The notes beneath the pieces are model-generated. The model was given only the letters and a program-made list of their open reading frames with translations, was not told where the DNA came from and ran no database searches. Shown here piece after piece: positions 13,736-21,377 of a DNA stretch of 27,673 nucleotides (positions are counted from its first letter, which is position 1; every line of letters begins with the position of its first letter). The position numbers and the translations under genes were made by a program. Source of the stretch: JBMOLL01 sp049325415 (GTDB lineage: Bacteria; Bacteroidota; Bacteroidia; Bacteroidales; GCA-2748055); contig JBMOLL010000139.1 in the NCBI GenBank assembly GCA_049325415.1, forward strand, positions 1 through 27,673. Reading direction: 5' to 3'.

Positions 13736-14542
13736 TCATGCTTTTACAAGCACGAAACTCCAGTACTGGAACTTACTGCTTTGAAAGGAATCGAAACGTT
13801 TGGTTCCCATTGTTCCCGCAAAGGATCTGAAATACTTTTGAAGGAAGGAAGGAATTTTGTTACTGATCAGCGACTCACGACGCTGATTATCCAGTTCCAG
13901 ACCCCTGACAACATTTTGTGTGATCTCGGTTTCTTTTTTGAGGGTAAAGCCTGACTGCAGCAGTTTCTTTTTCACTTCGGGAAGATCCTCTTTCTCAATC
14001 ATATCGGCAAAAAGAAAATGACCTCCGGGTACAAGAACACGGTGTACTTCCCTGAAAAAGGTCATAAGATTGCTGTAACAGCGGGCCGATTCCACGTTAA
14101 CCACCGCATCATGCGATTCATCTCCGACAGGTATTTTTTCTGCACGACCTTCTTTGAAACTCAGACCGGGAACATTGTAGGCTTTGTTACAATAACCGAT
14201 AACACCCGGAGAGATATCCACACCTGTATATTTGTCAGGCTTATAATACCTGGCAATGTAATGGGCGCCACCACCTCTGCCGGAGCCAACCTCCAATACG
14301 ATCTTTTTTTGAAGATCAACGCTGTTTACAACATGATCGTACAATTGAATGCAATAACGGTCTTTCTCATCCTGTTCATGAAGGGTGATGGGAGGGTGGC
14401 CGTTCATTGGAGCATAGCCGTAATTCATGAAGTGTACGGTCCGCTCATTATCAAAACGAATAAGGAGACGGTGCCAGATTTTCCACATGGGTCTCCGCAG
14501 GGGAGCAGGGAATTTGCAGTACAGATCGACAATATCGCTCAT
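13736..14542 (-). CDS. Class I SAM-dependent methyltransferase
   Basis: 268 residues with a Rossmann-type SAM-binding core. Motif I is VLEVGSGRGGGAHYIA near residue 80, the acidic residue after strand 2 is in YTGVDISPG, and motifs II and III appear as AVVNVESARCY and VLVPGGHFLFADM. The N-terminal region (FMNYGYAP) recalls the sterol/phthiotriol and tocopherol C- or O-methyltransferase group, enzymes that act on lipids or quinones. No signal peptide or TM helix is seen. The substrate is not known. A lipid substrate would suit the neighbouring desaturase, but that is inference. Confidence 0.85.
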   Translation of the reverse strand: MSDIVDLYCKFPAPLRRPMWKIWHRLLIRFDNERTVHFMNYGYAPMNGHPPITLHEQDEKDRYCIQLYDHVVNSVDLQKKIVLEVGSGRGGGAHYIARYYKPDKYTGVDISPGVIGYCNKAYNVPGLSFKEGRAEKIPVGDESHDAVVNVESARCYSNLMTFFREVHRVLVPGGHFLFADMIEKEDLPEVKKKLLQSGFTLKKETEITQNVVRGLELDNQRRESLISNKIPSFLQKYFRSFAGTMGTKRFDSFQSSKFQYWSFVLVKA

Positions 14543-14650
14543 CTTTTTAAAAATTTATTATGATAAAGTGCAACAATACGCCGAATGCTTCCCTGAAGAA
14601 AATCATTGGGGCTGGTAACTCCTGATTTGTGAGGAAAATAAGATATCTGG

Positions 14651-14662
14651 GGTCAATTGACC
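14651..14662. promoter_or_regulatory. 12-bp perfect palindrome GGTCAATTGACC
   Basis: A self-complementary 12-mer followed by seven T on the plus strand, in the 146-nt gap between the LytTR gene and the methyltransferase gene. It could be an operator for a dimeric regulator, or part of a weak terminator. No gene reads through it on the plus strand. Confidence 0.35.
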
Positions 14663-14688
14663 TTTTTTTGTGGTGAATAACCCCGTGT

Positions 14689-15549
14689 TCAGAGGGAGTT
14701 CAGTGCCTCGCGAATGGAATGAATGTATTGCCTGGAGACAGGAAGTGTACTTTGCGAATCTTTCAGTTTTACGGAATATCCGCTGTAAGATCTCTCCAGT
14801 TTTTCAATAAAGGTGATATTGACAATGCAGGTTCTGTGACAGCGGACAAAGAGGGGATAGGGACCAAGTTTGTTTTCTATTTTTTTCAGTGTATTTCTCA
14901 GAAGCAGTTTCTGTTCTTTCTGGTTCTCCGTATAATTGATTTCCACATAATTATCTGCCGAATTAATATATCTTATCCGGGACGGAGGAAGGATTATCCG
15001 GTCTGTTCCGCTTTCTGCTGACAGGATCAGAGGTTCTTCTTTGGCATCGGCTGACTTTTGTCTGATTTCATACTGGGCCGTACGCAGCCTGTCCTGCAAT
15101 ATTACGATCGCTTTTTCAAGGGACCTGTTTTTATAAAGAATGATCAGGATGATCAGAGGAAACAAACATACGAGCAATACTTTGAATAAGATATAGAGTG
15201 TCAGCTCGGTCTTTCCGACATACCGGATGTAAAAAGTAAAGGCGGTTCCATTGATCAGAAGGAAAATCAGATTTAAAATTACCGGCGGGCCGTTTTCCCA
15301 CATTTCAATGCTGAATAGTGGCCTGAAAATCAAGGGTAGAAGGATGAATATCATACACTCCACAGCAAAGGTGAGCGCGCCGAAACCTGTAACATACAGC
15401 AATCGGTTATTATTATCGAGAAAGATTAAGGGAAAAGGCTGAAAGAAAAGTATAAAGAGAAAGACCCCGAATCCGACGAAGAACAGCCGTGCGAATTCTT
15501 CTTTCAACTCGGGTGTCAGGTCTACTTTTTTATTTTGTCTTTGTTCCAT
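14689..15549 (-). CDS. LytTR-family transcriptional regulator with N-terminal membrane domain
   Basis: 286 residues. Residues of about 20-140 hold four hydrophobic helices (LFFVGFGVFLFILFFQPFPL, VECMIFILLPLIFRPLF, VILNLIFLLINGTAFTFYI, LYILFKVLLVCLFPLIILII). A short coiled-coil linker follows (about 145-170). The C-terminal 100 residues are a LytTR DNA-binding domain: YINSADNYVEINYTENQ, LLRNTLKKIENKLGPYPLFVRCHRTCIVN, and LKDSQSTLPVSRQY. Lacking a receiver domain, it would be a membrane-bound one-component regulator. Its targets are unknown; the methyltransferase and desaturase genes directly downstream are candidates. Confidence 0.88.
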   Translation of the reverse strand: MEQRQNKKVDLTPELKEEFARLFFVGFGVFLFILFFQPFPLIFLDNNNRLLYVTGFGALTFAVECMIFILLPLIFRPLFSIEMWENGPPVILNLIFLLINGTAFTFYIRYVGKTELTLYILFKVLLVCLFPLIILIILYKNRSLEKAIVILQDRLRTAQYEIRQKSADAKEEPLILSAESGTDRIILPPSRIRYINSADNYVEINYTENQKEQKLLLRNTLKKIENKLGPYPLFVRCHRTCIVNITFIEKLERSYSGYSVKLKDSQSTLPVSRQYIHSIREALNSL

Positions 15550-15917
15550 TTACCCTGCAAATAAGGTCTGATTCATTATCGTAAAGGAAATCAGGATTTT
15601 GAGCTAAAGATAAATTGCCGGCACTTTTACCTGATGTAAAGATAGGAATCAATTTCACAGCTAAACAGATTTCGCTTTTTTTCTTAAGCGGTGCGGGACC
15701 TTTCAGCCTAGCGGTTGTTGTTAATGAATGGCATATGCTTTTAAGTAGCAGAAAAACAGATAATAAGCCAAATATTAAGCTGTGGTTGATTTTTTTTCCT
15801 GTTTTTTGCCCAATGCTGAAATAATTCAACTCCCGGTACAGTCTAAGAAATTAGTGGCAGAAAATGACCCTCAGCCTGAAATGTTGAATTGAATATAGAA
15901 TTGTCATCCGGTAACCA
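15550..15917. other. 368-nt intergenic region, A/T-rich, no gene supported
   Basis: This separates the divergent LytTR and Cthe_2159-like genes. Two TAAAGATA elements (15605-15612 and about 15637-15644), the minus-strand form TATCTTTA, resemble -7 boxes for the LytTR gene but lack a well-spaced -33 box. A 99-codon minus-strand open frame here is not convincing (no start signal, no known family). Confidence 0.6.
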
Positions 15918-17690
15918 ATGCGGAAGAATGTGAGTTTAACAGTTATAATAACCGGCGTACTGATTGCGCTGAACCTGTCCTGTAATGAAAATGTTATTCC
16001 GGGCGACGACAACACAGGAGCCACCGAGAGTGAAGAAACGATCGATGATGCAGTAGCCGGGAACGATAACGACCACGATAAGAGCAGTGATTACACCTGG
16101 GATGCCAGTGAAGTGAGGTACATCCACCTGGAGGGAGCTGTCATTACGGGCGATACCGCCGGGGTAAGCTACGACGGAAACCAGGCAGTCATCGGGAGTG
16201 CAGGGGTATACAGTATCGACGGTTCTCTGAGCGACGGGCGGATCATCGTTGATGCCGGGGATGACGATGTAGTTAAAGTAATCCTCGACGGGGCCGAACT
16301 CCATTGCTCCAATTCATCACCTTTCACTATACGGAATGCGGATAAGGTGATCATTCATCTGAAAGAACAGACAGTGAACATACTCAGCGATGGAAGCAGT
16401 TACGTTTATGATGATGCGGATGAAGAGGAGCCTTCAGCTGCGCTGTTCAGCAAAGCGGATTTAACCATCTTCGGCAACGGCAGTCTGACGGTTCAGGGAA
16501 ATTTCAATGATGCCATCTCCTCGAAAGACGGGCTGATCATCGCCAGCGGTGAATATCTGATCACTGCCAAAGACGACGGGATCAGGGGAAAGGACTACCT
16601 GATCATCAAAGACGGGACATTTACGGTGAGTTCCGGGGGTGACGGAATGAAATCGGATAACGACGACGACCTGACGAGGGGTTACCTTTATATACAATAT
16701 GGTGATTTTGTCGTCACTTCGGCAACCGATGCGCTTTCAGCATCCACTGATCTTATGATTGCCGGCGGTACCTTTAACCTTACATCAGGAGGAGGAAGCA
16801 ACAGTGCTGTACTGAGCGGTGTTTCGTCGAAAGGGATTAAAGCGGCCGTCAGCCTGATTATAGATGCAGGAGATTTCGGGATCTCCTCCGCCGACGATGC
16901 CGTTCATTCCAATCTGGGGATGGCAATAAATGGCGGTACTTTTATTATTTCCACGGGGGATGACGGATTTCATGCCGATTCCACCCTGCTGGTAAACGAC
17001 GGGCTTATCACCATTGATCAGTGTTATGAAGGCATGGAAAGTGCCGTTCTGACCTTTAACGGGGGAGATATCCATATTACTTCCAGCGATGACGGGCTGA
17101 ATGGCGCAGGAGGCAGCACAACACAGACCGGGGGAGGTATGATGCCTCCGGGAGGTGGCTTTACCACGGGTAATTATTACTGTTATATCAACGGAGGCTA
17201 CATCTACATCGATGCGCGGGGAGACGGAATAGATATCGGCGGGACCATCAATATGACCGGAGGAACTGTCATTGTCAACGGTCCGACAGGCAATATGGAC
17301 GGGGCCATCGATTACGATGTAGCCTATAAAATGACCGGGGGCACCATGCTGGCTGTAGGTAGTTCCGGGATGGCAGAAACGGCAGGAACAACTTCGACAC
17401 AATATGCCATCCTTGTGGGCTTCTCCACCACCCAGCCGGCAGGTACCCTGGTTCATTTGCAAAACAGTTCCGGTGAAGAGATTCTCACTTTCTCCCCGAC
17501 CAAACAATACCAGTCGCTTGCCTATTGTTCACCGGCGCTGTCAAAAGGCAGTAAATATGAAGTGTATCTCGGGGGAAGCGACACCGGGAGTGAGAAGGAC
17601 GGGCTGTATGAAGCCGATGCCTACACACCGGGTACACTTAACAGCACCCTGACCATTTCCACGATCGTTACAAAGCTGAATATAAGATGA
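15918..17690 (+). CDS. Cthe_2159-like (DUF4353) carbohydrate-binding beta-helix lipoprotein
   Basis: 590 residues. Signal MRKNVSLTVIITGVLIALN with lipobox LNLSC places it on the membrane. From about residue 70 the protein is built from successive short beta rungs with recurring turns: KADLTIFGNGSLTVQGNFNDAISSKDG, AKDDGIRGKDYLIIKDG, GGDGMKSDN, ADDAVHSNLGMAINGG, TGDDGFHADSTLLVNDG, SDDGLNG and RGDGIDIGG. This is the pattern of the Cthe_2159 family, a parallel beta-helix known to bind acidic plant polysaccharide with Ca2+. The repeated DDG and DG motifs are likely Ca2+ ligands. A Gly/Met/Pro-rich insert (GGGMMPPGGGF, about residue 405) and a C-terminal all-beta domain follow. Binding rather than hydrolysis is expected; the ligand is not proven. 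Confidence 0.85.
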   Translation: MRKNVSLTVIITGVLIALNLSCNENVIPGDDNTGATESEETIDDAVAGNDNDHDKSSDYTWDASEVRYIHLEGAVITGDTAGVSYDGNQAVIGSAGVYSIDGSLSDGRIIVDAGDDDVVKVILDGAELHCSNSSPFTIRNADKVIIHLKEQTVNILSDGSSYVYDDADEEEPSAALFSKADLTIFGNGSLTVQGNFNDAISSKDGLIIASGEYLITAKDDGIRGKDYLIIKDGTFTVSSGGDGMKSDNDDDLTRGYLYIQYGDFVVTSATDALSASTDLMIAGGTFNLTSGGGSNSAVLSGVSSKGIKAAVSLIIDAGDFGISSADDAVHSNLGMAINGGTFIISTGDDGFHADSTLLVNDGLITIDQCYEGMESAVLTFNGGDIHITSSDDGLNGAGGSTTQTGGGMMPPGGGFTTGNYYCYINGGYIYIDARGDGIDIGGTINMTGGTVIVNGPTGNMDGAIDYDVAYKMTGGTMLAVGSSGMAETAGTTSTQYAILVGFSTTQPAGTLVHLQNSSGEEILTFSPTKQYQSLAYCSPALSKGSKYEVYLGGSDTGSEKDGLYEADAYTPGTLNSTLTISTIVTKLNIR

Positions 17691-17709
17691 CCCCTTCCTG
17701 AGTGGGGTC
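17689..17709 (+). terminator. Short hairpin at the stop codon of the Cthe_2159-like gene
   Basis: GACCCC / GGGGTC, perfect 6-bp stem with a 9-nt loop, overlapping the TGA stop. It has no T-tract and is followed 30 nt later by a better terminator. Confidence 0.4.
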
Positions 17710-17738
17710 GTACAAGTGGGTTAGACTTGCGTTCGGAG

Positions 17739-17779
17739 ATCCGTGAAGCCCTGGCGGCTTTGCGGATTTCTTTGTTTTC
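17739..17779 (+). terminator. Rho-independent terminator after the Cthe_2159-like gene
   Basis: A 12-bp stem (ATCCG, two G-T wobbles, then AAGCC/GGCTT) around a 5-nt loop spans 17739-17767 and is followed by the T-rich run TTTCTTTGTTTTC. It ends the upstream transcript, so the repeat protein gene needs its own promoter within 17780-17888, where I see no consensus match. Confidence 0.7.
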
Positions 17780-17888
17780 TGCAGCATGGGCCAGAACCGT
17801 GAAAAAATTTCCGGTCTTTGCCATGAAGATGCAACCCGGGTTAAAAAACGCTGTCTTTCGAAGTAAATACAATTTAATACCTACTGTA

Positions 17889-19286
17889 ATGAAAACCTTA
17901 ATCAGCTTATTTTTAACCATTATACTAACCACTGCCACTTTTGCCCAGAACCTTGAAGAACAGGAACAGCCTCTGAGAAGTCCGTTCCAGGTCACCCTTT
18001 TCTGTCCTCCCTTCAGCACCAACGGAGCACAGAATGTTGATTATGTCAATGATGTATCCCTGAATCTTTTCATCGGAATTTCGGGGGGAACCGAGATGAT
18101 GGAACTGGGCGGTTTTATAAATATCGACCGGTTTAACGTGAACGGCGTGCAACTGGCCGGATTTGGCAATACCGTCGGGGGCTCGGCACACGGGGTGCAG
18201 ATCGCAGGGTTTTATAACGTGAACGGCGGAAATACCGATGTCGTACAGATTGCCGGTTTCGCCAATACGGTCGGAGGTTCGGTAACGGGTTTCCAGGCTG
18301 CCGGATTTATCAATGTTGCCGGCGGACCGGTTACCGGTTTACAGGGAGCCGGCTTTATGAATGTAGCCGGAAACGGCGTAACCGGTTTGCAGGGAGCGGG
18401 ATTTATGAATATGGCCGGGAACAACACCGTAGGGCTTCAGGGTGCCGGTTTTATGAATATAACCGGACGTAACTCCACCGTCGTCCAGGGATCCGGTTTT
18501 GCCAATATTGCCGGAGGAACCTCTTACGGGATCCAGGGTGCCGGATTCGGGAATTTCAGCGGTGAGGGCAATATTAATCTGCAGGGAGCCGGCTTTATCA
18601 ATCTTGCCGACCGGGTAACCGGTGGCCAGGGTGCAGGCTTTATGAACATTGCCAGGGAGGTAAGAGGTATCCAGGGCTCCGGTTTTATGAATATTGCCGG
18701 GTATGTCCGTGGTGTCCAGGCAACTGGCTTTATCAACATCTGCGATTCGATCGACGGTGTACCCATCGGTTTTATCAGCATTGTGAAGCACGGGGGATAC
18801 CGCAGGCTGGAGGTCAATGCCAGTGAACTGATGTATGCCGCTGTGTCCTGGAAGATGGGTGTCAAACGTCTGTACAACATTTTCACGATCGGTAAACCGT
18901 TCGGACCTGCAAACAGCTGGTTGTACGGCTGGGGTCTGGGTTCGGAGTTCGATCTCTCCAACCGGGTGGTGATGAATGTGGAAGCCGTATCCCACCAGGA
19001 AATGATCCTTTCCTTCCCCTGGAACAACTGGATGATCAGCATGAATGAGCTGAATATGTACAACCAGATGCGCATGCTCTTCGGATGGAATGTAGCACCA
19101 AAGGTTGCAGTTTTTGCCGGACCCACCTTCAACGTGGCCGTGGCTTCCACCGCCGCCGCAGGCGAGCCTCTCTCACCGACGGACTATGCCCCGTCGTGGA
19201 GCTTCTATAACCATACCTATACCAATCCCTACAATACGAATGTAAGGATGTGGTTTGGTGTTCATGCCGGATTGCGCTTCTTCTGA
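17889..19286 (+). CDS. Exported protein with 14 tandem 15/16-residue repeats (LA_2272-like surface repeat)
   Basis: 465 residues from the ATG at 17889, which begins a clear signal peptide (MKTLISLFLTIILTTATFAQ); the frame is open upstream to a TTG at 17727, but that part reads through the preceding terminator. Residues 71-290 are fourteen tandem repeats of the form (V/L)QGAGFMNIAG plus 5-6 variable residues: ten of 16 residues, then four of 15. Each probably forms one rung of a beta-solenoid with Gly-Phe and Asn at fixed places. A degenerate unit (VPIGFISI) follows, then about 165 residues resembling outer-membrane beta strands, ending in Phe as barrel proteins do (HAGLRFF). It resembles the LA_2272 surface-repeat family. 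Function unknown; a surface adhesin or envelope scaffold is possible. Confidence 0.8.
   Translation: MKTLISLFLTIILTTATFAQNLEEQEQPLRSPFQVTLFCPPFSTNGAQNVDYVNDVSLNLFIGISGGTEMMELGGFINIDRFNVNGVQLAGFGNTVGGSAHGVQIAGFYNVNGGNTDVVQIAGFANTVGGSVTGFQAAGFINVAGGPVTGLQGAGFMNVAGNGVTGLQGAGFMNMAGNNTVGLQGAGFMNITGRNSTVVQGSGFANIAGGTSYGIQGAGFGNFSGEGNINLQGAGFINLADRVTGGQGAGFMNIAREVRGIQGSGFMNIAGYVRGVQATGFINICDSIDGVPIGFISIVKHGGYRRLEVNASELMYAAVSWKMGVKRLYNIFTIGKPFGPANSWLYGWGLGSEFDLSNRVVMNVEAVSHQEMILSFPWNNWMISMNELNMYNQMRMLFGWNVAPKVAVFAGPTFNVAVASTAAAGEPLSPTDYAPSWSFYNHTYTNPYNTNVRMWFGVHAGLRFF
18099..18758 (+). repeat. Coding tandem repeats, 14 units of 48 or 45 bp
   Basis: The DNA behind the protein repeats: ten 48-bp units (18099-18578) followed by four 45-bp units (18579-18758). 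The central units are the most alike (LQGAGFMN repeated), which suggests growth by duplication from the middle. Codon use varies between units, so the array is not very recent. Confidence 0.85.
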
Positions 19287-19305
19287 ACCGGCATTTAAGT
19301 CAACA

Positions 19306-19380
19306 GCTTCCTGCTCAAGGGACCCGGTAAGCGACGTCAACGGTTACGGGACCTGCGAGGCAGGAAGCGATGTTTTTTTT
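19306..19380 (+). terminator. Large structured terminator (or small RNA 3' end) after the repeat protein gene
   Basis: Outer perfect 9-bp stem GCTTCCTGC (19306-19314) / GCAGGAAGC (19360-19368), with an inner near-perfect stem CCCgGTAA / TTACGGG, followed after GATG by eight T (19373-19380). The T-tract marks a plus-strand terminator. The nested 63-nt fold is larger than a usual terminator. Confidence 0.65.
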
Positions 19381-19441
19381 CAACTGACTGTACATTCCGG
19401 TTTTGAGTGGCCGATCCGGAGGGATAAGGATGAATAACAGC

Positions 19442-20449
19442 TTATTCCGTGACAGGCTGCCGGAGGCTTAACTTCACTATCCGGTTTTCGAAGACCTGGC
19501 CGATATATAGAAACGGTTCCAGGGCCACAGCGACCGACCCCGCACTTACGGTGCTCCCGTCATCACTGAACAGCACCTTATAGTTTCCTGTTTGCGGATC
19601 GAGGCTGATGATCTCCACCGGCGACAGGTTGCTGGCAGAGCGCACATGCCTGATAAAGGCAAAAGGTCGGGTATGGCAGGCAATGAGGAGGTTTTTGCCG
19701 AAGGGCCGGATATTGTCCGGACCGGTGATCCGGGCCAGCACCTTTTTATCATCCAGCCCACCGGGAGTGATCGTGAAGGTGAGTAGCTCGTTGGCCCTTG
19801 CATCTGAAACGTAGAGCGTATCTGCAATCCGGTTAATCCCTGCGGGCATGCTCAGCCGGCTGGCAACAAGTTCCCCCGAGTATCCGTAGCCATCGGGTTT
19901 CTCGAAACGGACAATACCGGCACGCTTGCTTCCAAGAATTTTTTCCAGAGTGCTGCCCCTTTTCCCGGAATCATTTATAACGAAAATCTCACCTGAGGGT
20001 CCTGTTACCAGGGAATTGGGGGAGTTGAGGAGGGGAGAATCGATCATTTCGCTGAAAAAGAGCGTATCGGCAGTAACAGTATAAATCAGGACCGGGTGGA
20101 AACCACTTTCCTCGTTTTCATGACTGATCACCAGCAGTCGTTCCGGGACCGTAAGGGTATCCAGGTAGATCCCATGCGGCCGGAAGCGGATGTTAGCCGG
20201 TTCACCCGACCGGACCATGACCTGCTGACGGCCTTCATCCGGAAAATAGCGGAGGATCTCCCCGTATTCCGGGTAGCTGTCCCTCCTTGCGCTGCAGGAG
20301 ATCAGCAGGGTGGGTTTTCCCGTTCCAAGGTCGGTCACCATGTCTTCCGGTCCGTAGGCAGTCAGGATCAGCTCAGCCTGAGCCGTTGTGGGTTCGGGCC
20401 GTGAACAGGCCAGGATAAGGATCAGTGGCAGAAAGAGGTATTTTCTCAT
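19442..20449 (-). CDS. Lipoprotein beta-propeller (SMP-30/NHL-like), function unknown
   Basis: 335 residues. Lipoprotein signal MRKYLFLPLILILACS, lipobox ILAC. The rest is built of propeller-like blades: LTVPERLLVISHENE, NSLVTGPSGEIFVINDSG, MPAGINRIADTLYVSDARA, ITGPDNIRPFGKNLLIACHT, and VALEPFLYIGQVFENRIVKL. This order recalls six-bladed SMP-30/NHL propellers, but the metal ligands of true lactonases are not obvious, so a binding role is as likely as catalysis. A TAACTTTG -7 box lies 25 nt upstream. It converges on the repeat protein gene across the structured terminator. Confidence 0.75.
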   Translation of the reverse strand: MRKYLFLPLILILACSRPEPTTAQAELILTAYGPEDMVTDLGTGKPTLLISCSARRDSYPEYGEILRYFPDEGRQQVMVRSGEPANIRFRPHGIYLDTLTVPERLLVISHENEESGFHPVLIYTVTADTLFFSEMIDSPLLNSPNSLVTGPSGEIFVINDSGKRGSTLEKILGSKRAGIVRFEKPDGYGYSGELVASRLSMPAGINRIADTLYVSDARANELLTFTITPGGLDDKKVLARITGPDNIRPFGKNLLIACHTRPFAFIRHVRSASNLSPVEIISLDPQTGNYKVLFSDDGSTVSAGSVAVALEPFLYIGQVFENRIVKLSLRQPVTE

Positions 20450-20473
20450 GGTTTAATCGGTTGACAACAGTAA

Positions 20474-20481
20474 CAAAGTTA
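20474..20481 (-). promoter_or_regulatory. -7 box TAACTTTG for the lipoprotein propeller gene
   Basis: Exact TAnnTTTG match on the minus strand, 24 nt before the ATG at 20449. The expected TTTG about 20 nt upstream is only weakly matched (ACTGAA), so the promoter is partial. Confidence 0.5.
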
Positions 20482-20621
20482 ATAATCCGGCAATATTATC
20501 TTCAGTTGCATGGGCTACCCTGGGCCGCAGGTACACCATGCATGAAATAATACTTCAGGCATTTACATTGTAAAATGCTAATATACAGATGAATGCGCAA
20601 AAAGCGCTGCTGTGCCGTTTT

Positions 20622-21146
20622 TTATCTGAGGAAATAAATCAGCCGGAGCCGGCCGTTATAGAGTACAGGGTACATCCAGCCGGTGGATTCAAAATTCGGA
20701 TCATGATCAACGTCCAGCACCAGGTTAAAGGCCGGACCAGCTTCGATGTTAATTCCCAGCCGGTTGCCGAGGGGCAGGGCCAGGCCGATATTCAGTCCGA
20801 GCGAAAGGATTTTCCAGCGATCGGTTTCGGGGCCCTGTTCCCAGTACATCAGTTGCTGGCTGAAGACAAAAGGTTTTACATCCTGTCTGTTCGCTTTGCC
20901 AAATAAAAGATTGTGCTCGGCGGAGATGTTGAAATGTTTCTCCTCATCAAGGGGAGAGAAGCCGAAATGGCTTCCTGCAGCCGCTCCGAAACTGAGGTAT
21001 TCATGGTAAAAGTAGTTTGCCCCGATATGAAATCCCTGGTAATAACCATAACCTGCTACAATTTGCATAGTTCCGGCAGTCTGTGCATGGAGACGATCAG
21101 GAAGGGCGAAAAATACAAGGATCAGGAAAACCAGTGGCTTTTTCAT
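20622..21146 (-). CDS. Small outer-membrane beta-barrel protein, unknown function
   Basis: 174 residues with signal peptide MKKPLVFLILVFFALPDRL (cleavage near HAQ). The mature part has alternating amphipathic strands rich in Tyr, Phe and Gly (YGYYQGFHIGANYFYHEY, SFGAAAGSHFGF, SLGLNIGLALPLGNRLGINIE) and ends NGRLRLIYFLR. This is the pattern of an 8-stranded outer-membrane barrel of the OmpA/OmpW or TraO type seen in Bacteroidota. No catalytic motif is recognised. It has its own well-formed promoter and is probably monocistronic. Confidence 0.7.
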   Translation of the reverse strand: MKKPLVFLILVFFALPDRLHAQTAGTMQIVAGYGYYQGFHIGANYFYHEYLSFGAAAGSHFGFSPLDEEKHFNISAEHNLLFGKANRQDVKPFVFSQQLMYWEQGPETDRWKILSLGLNIGLALPLGNRLGINIEAGPAFNLVLDVDHDPNFESTGWMYPVLYNGRLRLIYFLR

Positions 21147-21182
21147 ATCACAACTTTTTCTGAATTAACGGAACCGGTTATG

Positions 21183-21213
21183 TAAAGGTATATGATTCAA
21201 AAGTTTGAGCAAA
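21183..21213 (-). promoter_or_regulatory. Bacteroidota-type promoter of the small barrel gene
   Basis: Minus strand: TTTG (21210-21213), 19-nt spacer, TACCTTTA (21183-21190), one base off the consensus. Predicted transcription start is about 21176, leaving a 30-nt leader before the ATG at 21146. Confidence 0.7.
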
Positions 21214-21377
21214 ATAATGCAGCAAGAATCCGGCATTTTGCACCGGTGATCAATCTGGTGTATATCGCAGAAATGCACAAACTGTCCTGCTTTTTTCCCG
21301 GTAAGAAACTTCAGGGTCGTCGGGCTGCAGGGAACAGGCTGGCTCCGGAATCAGGATTCCCGAATAGCCCCGCATCC

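Noticed and set aside
15530..15829. 99-codon minus-strand frame upstream of the LytTR gene
   Set aside because: It overlaps the LytTR start by 20 nt, is A/T-rich, has no start signal or recognisable family, and includes the likely leader region.
18339..18995. 218-codon minus-strand open frame over the repeat region
   Set aside because: It mirrors the 48/45-bp repeats of the real plus-strand gene; its own repeats follow from that.
20595..20607. GCGC-AAAAA-GCGC hairpin as a terminator of the small barrel gene
   Set aside because: The 4-bp stem is too short and no T-run follows on the minus strand.
21347..21360. Terminator from GGAATC/GATTCC
   Set aside because: The loop would be only 2 nt and there is no T-tract on either strand.
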